Assembly (NCBI RefSeq): GCF_030445035.2
Contig: NC_080694.1
Coordinates: 69,951,147 to 70,015,146, forward strand
Source of the DNA: Dasypus novemcinctus
Taxonomy: Eukaryota; Chordata; Mammalia; Cingulata; Dasypodidae
Direction of reading: 5' to 3'
Length of the DNA: 64,000 nt
Under the pieces are notes generated by a model that was not told the origin of the DNA, ran no database searches, and saw nothing but the letters and a program-made list of their open reading frames with translations. This document shows positions 12,929-23,193 of the stretch, piece after piece; position 1 is the stretch's first letter; the number at the start of each line of letters is the position of its first letter. The translations under genes and the position numbers were made by a program.

Positions 12929-13033
12929 CTTAATTTTTAAAAAATCATAACCCAGGAAAGATCTCTCCATAGTTTTTATGGACTTTCCTTTACTTACTGA
13001 AATTTGTAATAGAGCCACTATTTACCTTTATTT

Positions 13034-13541
13034 TGTTGGAAAGAAATCTTCTGGAAGAAAATAAGGCTCACCAGATTGTGGAGAAGAAAATAATTTATTC
13101 TCAATCTTGCAAGAAGGGGTGCAGAGCCAGATATGGCTGGTGCCCCGAACAAAGAAAAATGACACAATTTATACCCCTAAGCCTAGCATGCAAGCTCTTC
13201 CTCTGTTTTTCCATAGATTGGATACTTCAGAAGTTACAGTTTATCTGAGATTTAACTTTTCCACGCAAAAGTTTGATTTAACTGTTTCCTCTATCACATT
13301 CCAACCATTTTAGTTTTTACCTGCTCCCCTCTTTGTTAAATAAGGAATAGAATTTAGTGCTGAAATGGCACCGACTTAGGTCCTTCTTGGGCATCCTTCC
13401 ACTGTCCATAGGACTGGCCTAAACTGGTCTCCTCCACTGCTGTCCAACCCGGGAGTGGGAGACTGAGGCAGCAGGCCGCCAGGTTACATCAACATTTTTC
13501 TTATGTGAAAATTAACCTAATCTTTGTGGGTTTTTTTTGCA
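13034..13541 (-). mobile_element. Solo LTR of a second family, nested in element B
   Basis: This ~508-bp block matches the LTR at 35536-36052. On the minus strand both carry GGGGTATAAATTGTG (TATA box) and GAATAAA (polyadenylation signal). It interrupts the sequence that in element A runs uninterrupted at about 7370-7385. The flanks (ATTT before, TTTT after) are an imperfect 4-bp duplication. Confidence 0.75.
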
Positions 13542-15364
13542 TTTTACGGCTGACAAAAGGTTTAAACTGGGAAATTACCAGGCAAACTGATTCTTAATTC
13601 CCTAGCCTAGTAGATAGGTTTAATCTGCTACACCTAGTCTTGCCTTTAAAGCTCTTACAAAGAGGAGGCCCTTTCCCAATTATTTCTATAATCAGATTTC
13701 TATGACTTTTTCATCCTGCTTAGTTTAATTTGGGCTTTAAGAATATTTATTTACATATATAACTGCATATTTAACAATTTGAATAGAGCTCTTTTAAGAA
13801 TTTTCATTTGTTAATTTGATATTATACTGATGTATGAAGACATACACTGAGCAAATGGGCAGACACAAAGAGTTAGACACAGAAACAAAACTCATTGATA
13901 TTATTTATAATTTGCATATTTTATATACTCTTTAGCTTAATTTGGAGTCCTGAAATATATATTACTTATAACTGCATATTTAACCTCAACAATTTGAGCA
14001 AATAGGCAGACATGAATAGTTTGACACAACAACATAACTTTAGTTACTTTAAATTTCTAATTCTTACAAAACAAGTGTGACTGCAAAACATTCCAAAGAC
14101 TCTTGAAACTCTTAATTTGCACTATGACTGTGCAGTTTTATACTATGACTATGCAGTTTTACACAAGAATTTTCTTTCTTAATGGATTGTAACCAAACTG
14201 TTCTCAATGCTTTAGCACTATTTTTTTTTTGTTTCAGAACTTTATATTTTACTTTGAATTTAGCAGAATTTTGGATAAGCAACAAGATTAATCTTATATA
14301 TTTACTGAGGCTATTTGAAGACTCAGGGAGACAGACGTTTCTCTCATGAATTGCCACTCTTAGGGACACTGACCGTCAAGGCAGGAGACTTCTCCCACTC
14401 CACCCCTCTTTTGATTTTGGAGATAATAAAATTCCAGTGGTCATTTAACCTTATTCCATCAGGCAGCAATTTATTTAGTTTACACTTGAATTCATGAGAG
14501 AAAGGGTTACTAATACCAGGACAGGAGACAGTGATGTCCCACCTCTTCTCTGGCCTATAGGGGCAGAAGCTATTATGAAATAACCATAGGCAAAGGCAAG
14601 GGGTGAGGTTAGCCTTGAAGTAACCATAAACTAAGGAAAGGTAAAGTTTAGAGTTTACACTTAAATAATAATTTCAGGCTAAATTCACCCAGCTATAATT
14701 TCAGTTATTACCTTTCCATTGTTTTATAATAGAAATGCATTTATAAATGATTTTAACTCTTAGTTACAGTTTTTATTAATTTTTTTAAAAACCCTATTTT
14801 ATAACACCTTTAAATACCTTTCATTCAACTTATAACATATTAAATGAACTTAACCATTACTTTAATTTTTCCTTTAAAGTAAAAGAATAAATCTCTTGCA
14901 GTTAGTTTGAAATAAAAAGCTATTTTTCAGTATTTGATTTCTAGAACATAAATGTTCTTTTAAAAGAGGTAAGACTCTTCTTCAAACACTGAGGAAATGA
15001 TGAGGTTAAAGCACAAGAAGCTATTTTGTAAAGATTTTCTTTGTATATTGATCTTATTCAATTTTAATCATAAAAATTTTCCTTCCACAAACCTTCTACA
15101 CTTTCAGTATTCATTCAGGTTCTGTCCCACACTCTACTCTTTCCAATAATCATTTTATCTTAGGACAAAATCATCTTCTGTTTCCTTAACAATAAAAACA
15201 CACTCCATATATCCCACATACTAAGTTACCAGGCAAACTTCTTACAACATATAATTGCCATTAATACTAAACAAGTTTGTTAAAATAATGAACTTTTTTT
15301 CACTTTAAATACTTAGTAGCATGTAATACCAGAAACAGTTTTTTTGGAAGCAAGTTGGCAGGGG

Positions 15365-15391
15365 AAACTTATTCGGCTGCCGAATAAGTTT
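15365..15391. other. Perfect 27-bp palindrome
   Basis: AAACTTATTCGGC (15365-15377) is followed by a single T and then its exact reverse complement (15379-15391). It lies in the part of element B that has no counterpart in A. I know no function for it. Confidence 0.85.
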
Positions 15392-16826
15392 GTTATAAAA
15401 TTACCTTTTATTATTATTATTATCAATTCAGTTTTTGTTTAATAATGACTTTCTGCAATTTGCCATTTAAATACCTTAATTTAAACAATGCTTTGTAAAA
15501 CCTTTATAATTATTTATACCTTTAAGACACATTTTACCTTCACAGAACACATTCTCTTACTTAAAGTTACTACAATACCTTCTAAGAACCTGGGCAGAAT
15601 GCAAATGTATTTTGGCTTTGACACCCTAAGGAGGGAACTTTACTGCATTTATTCTGATTCTGCTTTTCACCCCCTTCACTCCCCCCCTTCCAGGCAGTAG
15701 GGTACACAACAAACAGGAATGCGGCTTATGAATAGAAGGGTGGACTCACTGCCAAAATGGGCAGACAGAACCTACTCAAATTTGGCAACTCTCCCGGGGA
15801 CCCAGCCACCCTGACTGGGACATCCCCAACAAACTTGGGTGCTTGGCACGGACACAGATGGCCTCCAAGCCCCGGCAAAGGGCCAGACCAGAGACAAGAC
15901 AGCAGAGCATGCACAAACATCTAGACTCCGCAAACATCCAGACTCCTCAGCTTTTGCCCCAGAATCATTTCACCCCCTTGCCAATGGCAAGGGAGGGCTC
16001 CAGCTCAGCTGTAATTCTACTTTACATAAGGACACAACTCCAACACTAGCATTGAGCTGACACAGACAGAAGCACAAAGGTCACTAATCTGACCCACAAG
16101 TTTATATATTTATTTTCACCATGGCTGCCCCCACAGCCATCACAAACTTCAGAACACTTAACATTTGGTACAAAGCAAATTCATTCACAAATTATCACCA
16201 TAACAAAAGATTTCAGCTAGACTTTTTCCACTGTTTAAACTTTACACCCAGACCAAGCTCCACCAGAAAAGCCGATCCATTTTCCTGTAACCAAGTTTTG
16301 TTTTCCTTAATCTAGACCAATTTCCAGGACATTAGGACTTGAACCTATAAATAGCCCTTCCTATTAAAATCGCGACTCCACTCCTTTAGTGGATATAAGA
16401 CCAGTACCAGATTCTAACATGCAGTTAGACAAACCCAAAACACCAGGGCTTTTCCCCGGTTTTTCTCCTTTTCCCAAGCCTAGAGAGAACGGCTTCCCCC
16501 CAACCTTCTAGGGCTACTAGGGTTCTCTCGGGAGGTGATCAGCCTCCCCTTCCTAACAATTAAAGCTAGGGCCTTCCAGACTGTGCTCACCCGGGGAGTC
16601 TTACCTTCTTCCAAGTTCAAAGTTCTTTTTCGTTCCCAGAATCTTTCTCTTCAGACCTTCCATTGCCCTCAATTTTTGTCGGGAAGATTCTGGTGGAGCC
16701 CACATCTTTTCTGGATTAAATTTAATCCAGGGGCACCCAGATTTGGGGTTCACCTGAGTCCTCCCAGCTTCCTCAGGGATTTGGAAGGGGCAGCAAAATG
16801 CTACCATCTCTGGCCTTCATTTGTTG

Positions 16827-16843
16827 TCCCACCAGAGTCGCCA
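16827..16843 (-). other. Primer-binding site matching tRNA-Arg(TCT)
   Basis: On the minus strand the LTR end is followed by four T residues and then TGGCGACTCTGGTGGGA. This is the complement of the 3' end of mammalian tRNA-Arg(TCT) including CCA, as I remember it. Element A has a decayed version at the same place. This fixes the orientation of both elements. Confidence 0.8.
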
Positions 16844-16847
16844 AAAA

Positions 16848-17328
16848 TGTTGTAGAATTTGAGAGAAGTTCAATTATTTGAGTATAGAGAGGCCAGGACT
16901 CAGGAATGATTTTGAGAAGGAAAAATGGTTTATTGATGGCTGGCTGGACTCGGGAGCTTTCTGTTTGAATCCTGAGCCCTGAACAAGATTTTCAAATGTC
17001 TTTTATACAGAGAGGAAAGGCCAAATGGTCCCTTTGTTTCAGTTCTCAATAGGCTTCAATTAGCATATGTATCTTCCACATCTTAGGTAAGCTTTTAGCA
17101 TGGACTCCAGATATTCTAGATAAGCTTTTAGCATATTTGGTTTTTGCATTTCCCCTAAATACTTAAAGTTTATAGCCCTTGCATTGTTAAACTGTTTCCT
17201 GGGACTGGAGCCTGTTGCCATAGTCCCTAAGGGCAGGACTGCAGCCTCTTACCATTCCACACCCACAAGTCAAACAGCTTAAGTTATCTCTGAAGAGACA
17301 AAGAGCCTTCCACCCATAGCCCACATCA
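16848..17328 (-). repeat. 5' LTR of element B (short 481-bp form)
   Basis: It reads TGATGTGGGC...CTACAACA on the minus strand with a TATA-like motif. It closely resembles the solo LTR at 7989-8462. It shares its ends with the ~661-bp LTRs of element A but differs in the middle, so two LTR subfamilies are present. Confidence 0.85.
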
Positions 17329-18417
17329 GTAATATTTGGGTGAGAAAGGAAGAGTTTTGGGGTTGAAGACATCAGGAGTAAGACTGTTAAGCCATTAGAG
17401 AGCACAGTCATGGAATTGCAAGGTGGTCAGTCCAAGGAGAGAGGAGACTGAACTAAATGCTGGTACATGGTAGGAAATCCTGTTCCTTAGGTAAGTGAAT
17501 GTAAAAGTTCTTGATACCAGTTACAAATGTGTATATGTGATTCAATGGTAAATAAGATGTGAGAGCATTTGAGCAAGTAAGAGTGTAAAGTCATTCAATT
17601 TCTGGTTAATGCTGGCAGCACAAATTAAAGAATGTAGTCAGGGGAGCCAGTTAGCTGCTGATAAAATAAGCTCAGAGTGAGTTATGAGAAAAAGCCCAGA
17701 AATGATAACTGAAAACAGTGAGAACGGGGAATTCTGTAGGAGAAAGATTATAGCCCTTAGTCTGGACTTGAAGGATAAAGTAAATGGATGAATCAACATT
17801 TCCAATCCATGAAACTGAGAGAATATTTGGAAAAAAGAAGTTTATTTTTGAAATGTTGAAAGAGAAGAGGACTACTTGGGAGGACAAGATATTGCCCACT
17901 CCTGCCTTTAGGATCCATTAATTAATGTATTTATTCATTTTTGTGATGAATACTCCTTTTTGCATGCCAAGCACTCAGGATACAATGGAAAGAAAAAAAC
18001 ATCAAATCCTTGCCATAATGTACCTTAAGGTCTTATGAGGGAGACCAACATTAACTAAATAGCAAGTCTTAAAAAATAAATAAATGAGATTACTCCCTCC
18101 ACATATGAATAAGGTAAGTTCTATGATGGTGCTATACCACCTATAAGAGGTAGGAGACACAGAGCAAAGACCTGAGATTGGAAGGATGAGCAGAGGCTAA
18201 CTCAGAGTGAAGGAAAGAGACACCATGTGCCAGAGGGGCTGAAAGGCAGCAAGAATGGCCAGAGAGCAGAGAAGGAGTGGACGTGGCTCATTCTCTGCTG
18301 CCAAGGTACCCAGAGTAAATCGTGCCGGGGGTTTTGCCATTTTTCTACCTTCCAAAGAGTAATCGTTCTCCAGAGAACTATATTTAAACAAAGGAATGTT
18401 GTGATCATATTCTTTTT
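17329..18417. other. No gene seen
   Basis: This is mixed-composition DNA with only short chance reading frames. I do not recognise a repeat in it. Confidence 0.5.
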
Positions 18418-18620
18418 AAAATATATATTTTTATTACAGAAGTTGTGAACTTGCACAACAATCACGCAGATGTGTGGAATTCCCATCTAACACCCCTTCA
18501 CCAACACACCACACAGTGAAACATTTGTTATGGATTATGGGATATTATCAGGCTATTACTACTAACATAGCCTACATTTGACACACTTTTCCTTACCCAT
18601 TATTACCTAAAAAGTACATC
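18418..18620 (-). mobile_element. L1 3'-end fragment (older type)
   Basis: The segment is the reverse complement of the sequence type seen at 57930-58199. It includes the GGAATTCCCATC / TTGTGCAAGTTCACAACTTCT region that precedes an A-rich tail. I take it as an L1 3' untranslated end. Confidence 0.55.
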
Positions 18621-19159
18621 TTTGGCATTGATAACCATTTTCTTTAAAGATCACTCCAGCTGCAGTGTGGAGAGCGTGTTGGGTTGGACCAGGCGGGGCA
18701 CAGTTTGGGAAGTTAGTTCTCCAGTCAATCAGCAACAGCTTGAACCAGAGAAGTAGCTGTGTAGATGCTTAGGAGAATTTGCTGTGCTCTGAGTATGTGC
18801 CAAGCACTGAGTTAAGTACTGAGATACACCCTTCAACAGTCTAGTGATGAAACAGATTCACAAACAAGTAGTTACACAATCCCATAAATCAATGTTTAAT
18901 AAGAGCTCTTTCCCACACTTGGAGAACTCCAGCCAGCCTCTGTTGTTCCCCTCAGTCTCTAATCTTTGTGCCTCCTCACTTGTATCATCCTTTATGAAGT
19001 CCAACTCTTATTCCCCCGTTGCCATTTCAGTTTCTTTTCTCCATTCTTCAGAGGGGAAGCGTAAAGGAAATCCATTGCCAGGAGACAGGACCAAGGGTGC
19101 TGCCTGCCCCCATGCCAGATATCAAGTGAATCCTCTTCATACTATTTCCCTCTTGCAGC
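18621..19159. other. No gene seen
   Basis: This holds an open frame without recognisable domains. The OR-like reading becomes visible only from about 19160. Confidence 0.45.
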
Positions 19160-19995
19160 AAAACACAGCCTACAGTGAGCCGCAGCAAGACCCCCGATGT
19201 CCTCCTGGGATGCCCAGTGGCCAGAGCATCAGCAGCCCCTTTGGGTACCTTGGGCTCCATGTGCTGGGCCTCCCAGGGAATTGATTGATTCTGTTGGCTG
19301 TTGGTGCTGACCCACCTCCACACTGCCATGTGCTTCCTCATCAGCCACCTCCCCCTCGTGGGCCTCTGCTTCAGTTCAGTCATAGCCCACAGAATTCTAG
19401 AGGCCTTGGGGACCAGCAGTGGCTCCATTTCCTCCTCTGGATCTCACCCTCAATACTTCTTTTCTGTCCTGGCTGTAGGACAACCTGCCTTTGCCATGGT
19501 TGTGGACCTCTCTGCTGCCATCTGCCATCATTTGCACTATCCACTCATGATAACTCCTTGCAGATTGGGCTGTTGGTGGGTGTGTCGTGGGGAGGAGCCC
19601 ATAGCTGGTTGCTATGCTGACTATCCTTCAACTCTAATCAAGAGAGTTCCCACTGCTCTGTGATCCCAGTCCCCTCTTAAGGCTTTCCTGCACTGGTGGA
19701 GCTTTCAGGGGTCAGCACCTCCTCTGCATTGTACGTTCCTGTGCCCATATTCTCCATGCTGTGATAAGGATTCCGTCAGTGAAGGGGAAAAAGAAAACCC
19801 TGGTGCCATGCAGTTCCCACCCCTCCATTCTCATTCTCTCCTGCAGCACAGTCTTTGACCCCCCTCCCCGCCCCTGAAGCCCCATCATGTTCTCATTCCC
19901 CTGAGGAGCTGTTGCTGCTGTTTTGTATACCTTGACCCTCCTCCTCTAGACCTTCTCATTGATAGTCTGAGAAAGAAGAATGGGGAGTTCATTGA
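19160..19995 (+). pseudogene. Olfactory receptor pseudogene, class II, probably family 1
   Basis: Receptor signatures appear in order on the plus strand, but in different frames. Near 19285 is LILLAVGADP (end of helix 1); near 19320, HLHTAMCFLISHLPLVGLCF (helix 2); near 19500, a decayed DRYVAICHPLHYPL counterpart reading SAAICHHLHYPLMIT. Near 19730-19800 is an equivalent of SYVRI...RIPSVKGKKK, and near 19910-19985 the AVAAVLYT segment with helix-7 remnants. The span equals a full receptor exon of ~0.9 kb. Several frameshifts and stops break it, and the central DRY is lost. Family 1 is my best guess from the helix 1-2 wording. It lies on the strand opposite the other two receptors, about 2.2 kb from OR11A1. 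Confidence 0.8.
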
Positions 19996-21639
19996 AAAGG
20001 ATTTTTGGTGTGCTTTCTCAGGAGTAGAGACCCTCCCCATAACCAAACACTGGGGAAGTCACTCCCTACTTCACCATGACATCTGAGTCAGTCACTTACA
20101 TCGAGATGTTGCAGAGCCATACATGAGCTCTTGGAAAGTTCTCTGAAGCAGAAACCAAGGGACCAGGCTCAAGTGTGTGGGTTTTGATTTATATACACAT
20201 GTAAGCCTGAATTAAATGCCTCGAATGCTAATATCACTAATTCTGGATTAACCACTGTCATCACCACCATCGTTTTGATCACCATGGCCATTTCATCTTT
20301 TTTTAAAAAAAATGGGAGGTACTGGATTGAACCCAGGACTTCTTACATGCAAAGCAGGCACTCAAACTACTCTGTGCTGTGGCTGTTTCTATCAGTGGTT
20401 TTAATAATCAAGATCCTCACCCTCCTCCTTCATTAATCAATTCATCATCTTTGTCATCAGAGTCGCCGTAAAAATTACTGTCTCCATTACTACCTCATCA
20501 ATACCACCATTCATAAGGAAAAATAAACGTATTCTATACACTTTCCACCTTTACTGCCTTGTTTTTCGGATGTTTTGTATGTCATGTGTTCCTACCATGT
20601 TTGATAGTTTCTGGGGATTTCCTAGTAGTCACGGCTGAAATTTTGAAGAAAGGTAAGTGTAGGAAGATTTTTTAAATACTGTTTTTTAATAGAATAAAAT
20701 AATATTTCCCTTACAAGTTCATCTTTATAGTGAAATGCAAAAATCCTTTCTCTGAGTCATCTTTCAACAGTCTGTATCTGAAATAAGAATCCATTCGTTG
20801 AGTGATGCATAGAGCATATTATTTATGCTGAACAAAAGTCATGAACAAAGCGTAAATAATTAGGAACTGAGTAATACATGAATCAGGGATAATATAGTGA
20901 TCAATAATATAAATAGCATTCCAAGAATGGGCAACCATACAATGAATGCCTCAAGATGCCAGAGGAATAACACACCAACTTCAGCATGCCCTCGCTGGAA
21001 AAAATTAACTCAAATAAAATCAAGCTTCTGTATCTCATTCTCACTTTATAAGAAATACAAAATATTGAGATAGAAGTTTAAAACACAGGTACTCAATAAG
21101 TCTAATTTAGAAAACAGGGTATTTGATGCAATAAATAACCTGATTTCTAAAATAAGTCATTGGCATGAAAAAATGGAGGAACAAGGACTGCTATAAAATA
21201 AATGGAAATAAAAAGCATAACAAAAAAAAAATGCACTGTGTGAGCCTAATTTGGATCCTAATTTGAAGAAATTACTTAAAGGAATCATTGAGTTACTAGA
21301 GGCATTTGAACATGATTTGAGTTTTAGATGATATTAAAGAAATACTGATTAGTTATGCTATGTATCATAATGGCATGGTGAGTATATATTTTTATTTAGG
21401 TCTTTATCAGCCAGTAAGCATACTGAAATAGTTGCATGTGGAATGATTAGAATTTGCTTTAAAATATTCCAGCAAAGAAATGGAGTTGTGAGGAGTTGAA
21501 ATAAGATTGGCAAAATGTTGAAGCTGGGTGATAGCTACATGAGGTTTCATTATGCAATTCTCTCTACTTTGGTTTGAAATTTTCGAGAATAAAAATTTGA
21601 AAGTAAATAAGTAAAATACAATCAACTTTAAGTTTTTAA
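19996..21639. other. No gene seen; AT-rich intergenic DNA with one short SINE
   Basis: Apart from the SINE fragment at 20298-20400, I see no coding or repeat feature I can name. Confidence 0.5.
20298..20400 (-). mobile_element. Short tRNA-derived SINE fragment
   Basis: The segment GGGAGGTACTGGATTGAACC and what follows is the reverse complement of a tRNA-like head. The box B-like GGTTCAATCC is recognisable on the minus strand and a T/A-rich tail lies at the low-coordinate end. It resembles the head of the DAS SINEs elsewhere in the window. Confidence 0.6.
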
Positions 21640-21905
21640 AAATATGCATGTCCTTAGACCTGGCAATTTAACTCCTAAGAGTTTATCCAGGAAAATCACA
21701 GTTGTAAATGATCTTGTACAGGCAAGATTTAAATACAACCAAAAATTCCCCAAAATCGAATATTATCTAAACAAACCATGTTTTGCCATACTATGAAGCC
21801 TAGAAGAATAAAGGAGATGTTATTAATACAGAAAGATGTTCATAGCATGGTATTCAATGGAAAACCAGTTTATAAACTCTATGATCCAACATTTTATATG
21901 TACAT
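21640..21905 (+). mobile_element. Old L1 (L1M-type) 3' fragment
   Basis: The order of phrases CCTGGCAATTTAACTCCTAAG ... AGATGTTCATAGCATGG ... AAACTCTATGATCCAACA follows the 3' part of ancient mammalian L1 elements. It is diverged. Confidence 0.55.
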
Positions 21906-22236
21906 ACATATGTATAGATCAAAATTCTGGAATGTCATACAATAATAATGTAGCCTGTATTTCTTTTGATGTTGCTATTTTTGTTCATCTTTGTTTTCTG
22001 TTTTTCTATATTAAATATTCATGGGCTATTTAATAAAGAACTTATCAAGTTTAAAATAATTTTTAATATAGCCCTTGAAAATTATTGCCCTACCATACTC
22101 ACTTTTAGGATAACTATAGAAAAGATCAGAAGGGAGCTTCAGAATAGAATAAAGTTGTTCTTCTCCATCCAATCTCTAAGACTTCCCTTTGGAGGTGTGC
22201 AAAGTCCAAAACAAAAATCTTCGCCACCCTCCTCCT

Positions 22237-23184
22237 TCAATCAGCTGCTTCAGTTTGCCTAACGTAGAGAAGCCTCCTCAGTGCCCGGTGAACCTCCTTG
22301 TTCCTCAGGGCATAAACCACAGGGTTGAACATAGGCGTGAGCACCGTGTAGAGCAGGGAACAGACCTTGGAGAGGATCAGAGAGTCGACAGCAGGGGGTT
22401 CAATATACAAAATCATGAGCGTTCCATAGAAGGTGGACACTACAACCAGGTGAGAGGAGCAGGTGGAGAAAGCTTTTCGCCTGCTGGCCCCAGCAGGAAC
22501 TCTCAGCACAGCCATCAGGATCTGGGCATAAGACATCAGGATCAGTCCAAAGGGAACAGCGAGGCAGATCGCAGAGAGAATGGATGTTGTCATCTGGGCC
22601 ACACTGGGATCCGAGCAAGCCAGCTCCACCAGGGGCATGAAGTCACAGTAAAAGTGGTCGATGCGGTTGGGACCACAGAACTTCAGCTGCGCCGTCAGAG
22701 CCACAACAAGTCCATCTACCAGGAAGCCAGAAAGCCAGGCTGTGAGTACCAGCCCCAAGCACCATCTGGGGCCCATCAGGAGAGGGTAGCGTAGCGGATA
22801 GCAGATTGCAAGGTAGCGATCATATGCCATGACAGCCAGCAGGAAGCACTCAGCCGTAGCTAGAGAGCCAAAGATAAAGAACTGGAGCAAGCACCCAGCC
22901 ACAGAGATGGCTGCCTCCTGCAAGAAGCCCTCCAGCATTTTGGGCACTACTGTGGAAGTGTAGAGGAGCTCCAGGAGGGACAGATTAGCCAGGAAGAAAT
23001 ACATGGGTGTGTGGAGCCTCTGGGAGCTAATCACTGCCACGAGGATTAGCGTGTTCCCCATGATGATGGAGACATAGATGACAGTGAGCACAACAAAGAA
23101 AGGGAGGTGCAGTTCAGGGATGCCATTGAAGCCAAGGAGGACAAATTCAGTAATAGTCTGGTTTTCTGTAGAGGCAATTCCCAT
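22237..23184 (-). CDS. OR11A1: Olfactory receptor, OR11A1 orthologue (intact)
   Basis: Odorant-sensing seven-helix G-protein-coupled receptor of the class II (tetrapod) type, expected in the plasma membrane and cilia of olfactory neurons. The single-exon frame ends in TGA. I chose the ATG at 23184, giving 315 residues, because it matches the human OR11A1 start as remembered; an in-frame ATG at 23193 would add three residues. Visible hallmarks are an N-glycosylation site N8-Q-T, the helix-1 GN pair (43-44), LHTPMYFFL (57-65), C98 for the loop disulfide, MAYDRYLAIC (119-128), KAFSTCSSH in helix 6 (about 240) and the PMFNPVVYALRN helix-7 motif. Similarity to human OR11A1 is high throughout, for example LEGFLQEA and GCLLQFFIFGSLATAE. 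No stop or frameshift is present. Receptor promoters and 5' non-coding exons usually lie kilobases upstream (to the right here) and I cannot place them. Confidence 0.93.
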   Translation of the reverse strand: MGIASTENQTITEFVLLGFNGIPELHLPFFVVLTVIYVSIIMGNTLILVAVISSQRLHTPMYFFLANLSLLELLYTSTVVPKMLEGFLQEAAISVAGCLLQFFIFGSLATAECFLLAVMAYDRYLAICYPLRYPLLMGPRWCLGLVLTAWLSGFLVDGLVVALTAQLKFCGPNRIDHFYCDFMPLVELACSDPSVAQMTTSILSAICLAVPFGLILMSYAQILMAVLRVPAGASRRKAFSTCSSHLVVVSTFYGTLMILYIEPPAVDSLILSKVCSLLYTVLTPMFNPVVYALRNKEVHRALRRLLYVRQTEAAD

Positions 23185-23193
23185 GTGGACCAC

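Larger units (their letters stand above)
11966..17328 (-). mobile_element. LTR element B (ERV1-like fossil), minus strand, 3' end lost
   Basis: Element B has a 5' LTR (16848-17328), a primer-binding site and about 4.9 kb of interior, minus one nested LTR, that parallels the interior of A. It has no 3' LTR: similarity stops near 11966, beside the MER5A-like remnant. No retroviral gene is recognisable. B contains about 0.7 kb (about 14800-15600) that is absent or much shorter in A. It is degraded. Confidence 0.7.

Noticed and set aside
15843-16060. Overlapping ~70-codon frames with similar text to 9782-10069
   Set aside because: The similarity follows from the parallel leader regions of elements A and B. 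No retroviral domain is visible.
19048-19428. 126-codon minus-strand frame
   Set aside because: It is antisense to the receptor pseudogene on the plus strand.
22189-22794. 201-codon plus-strand frame opposite OR11A1
   Set aside because: It is the antisense shadow of the receptor coding sequence.
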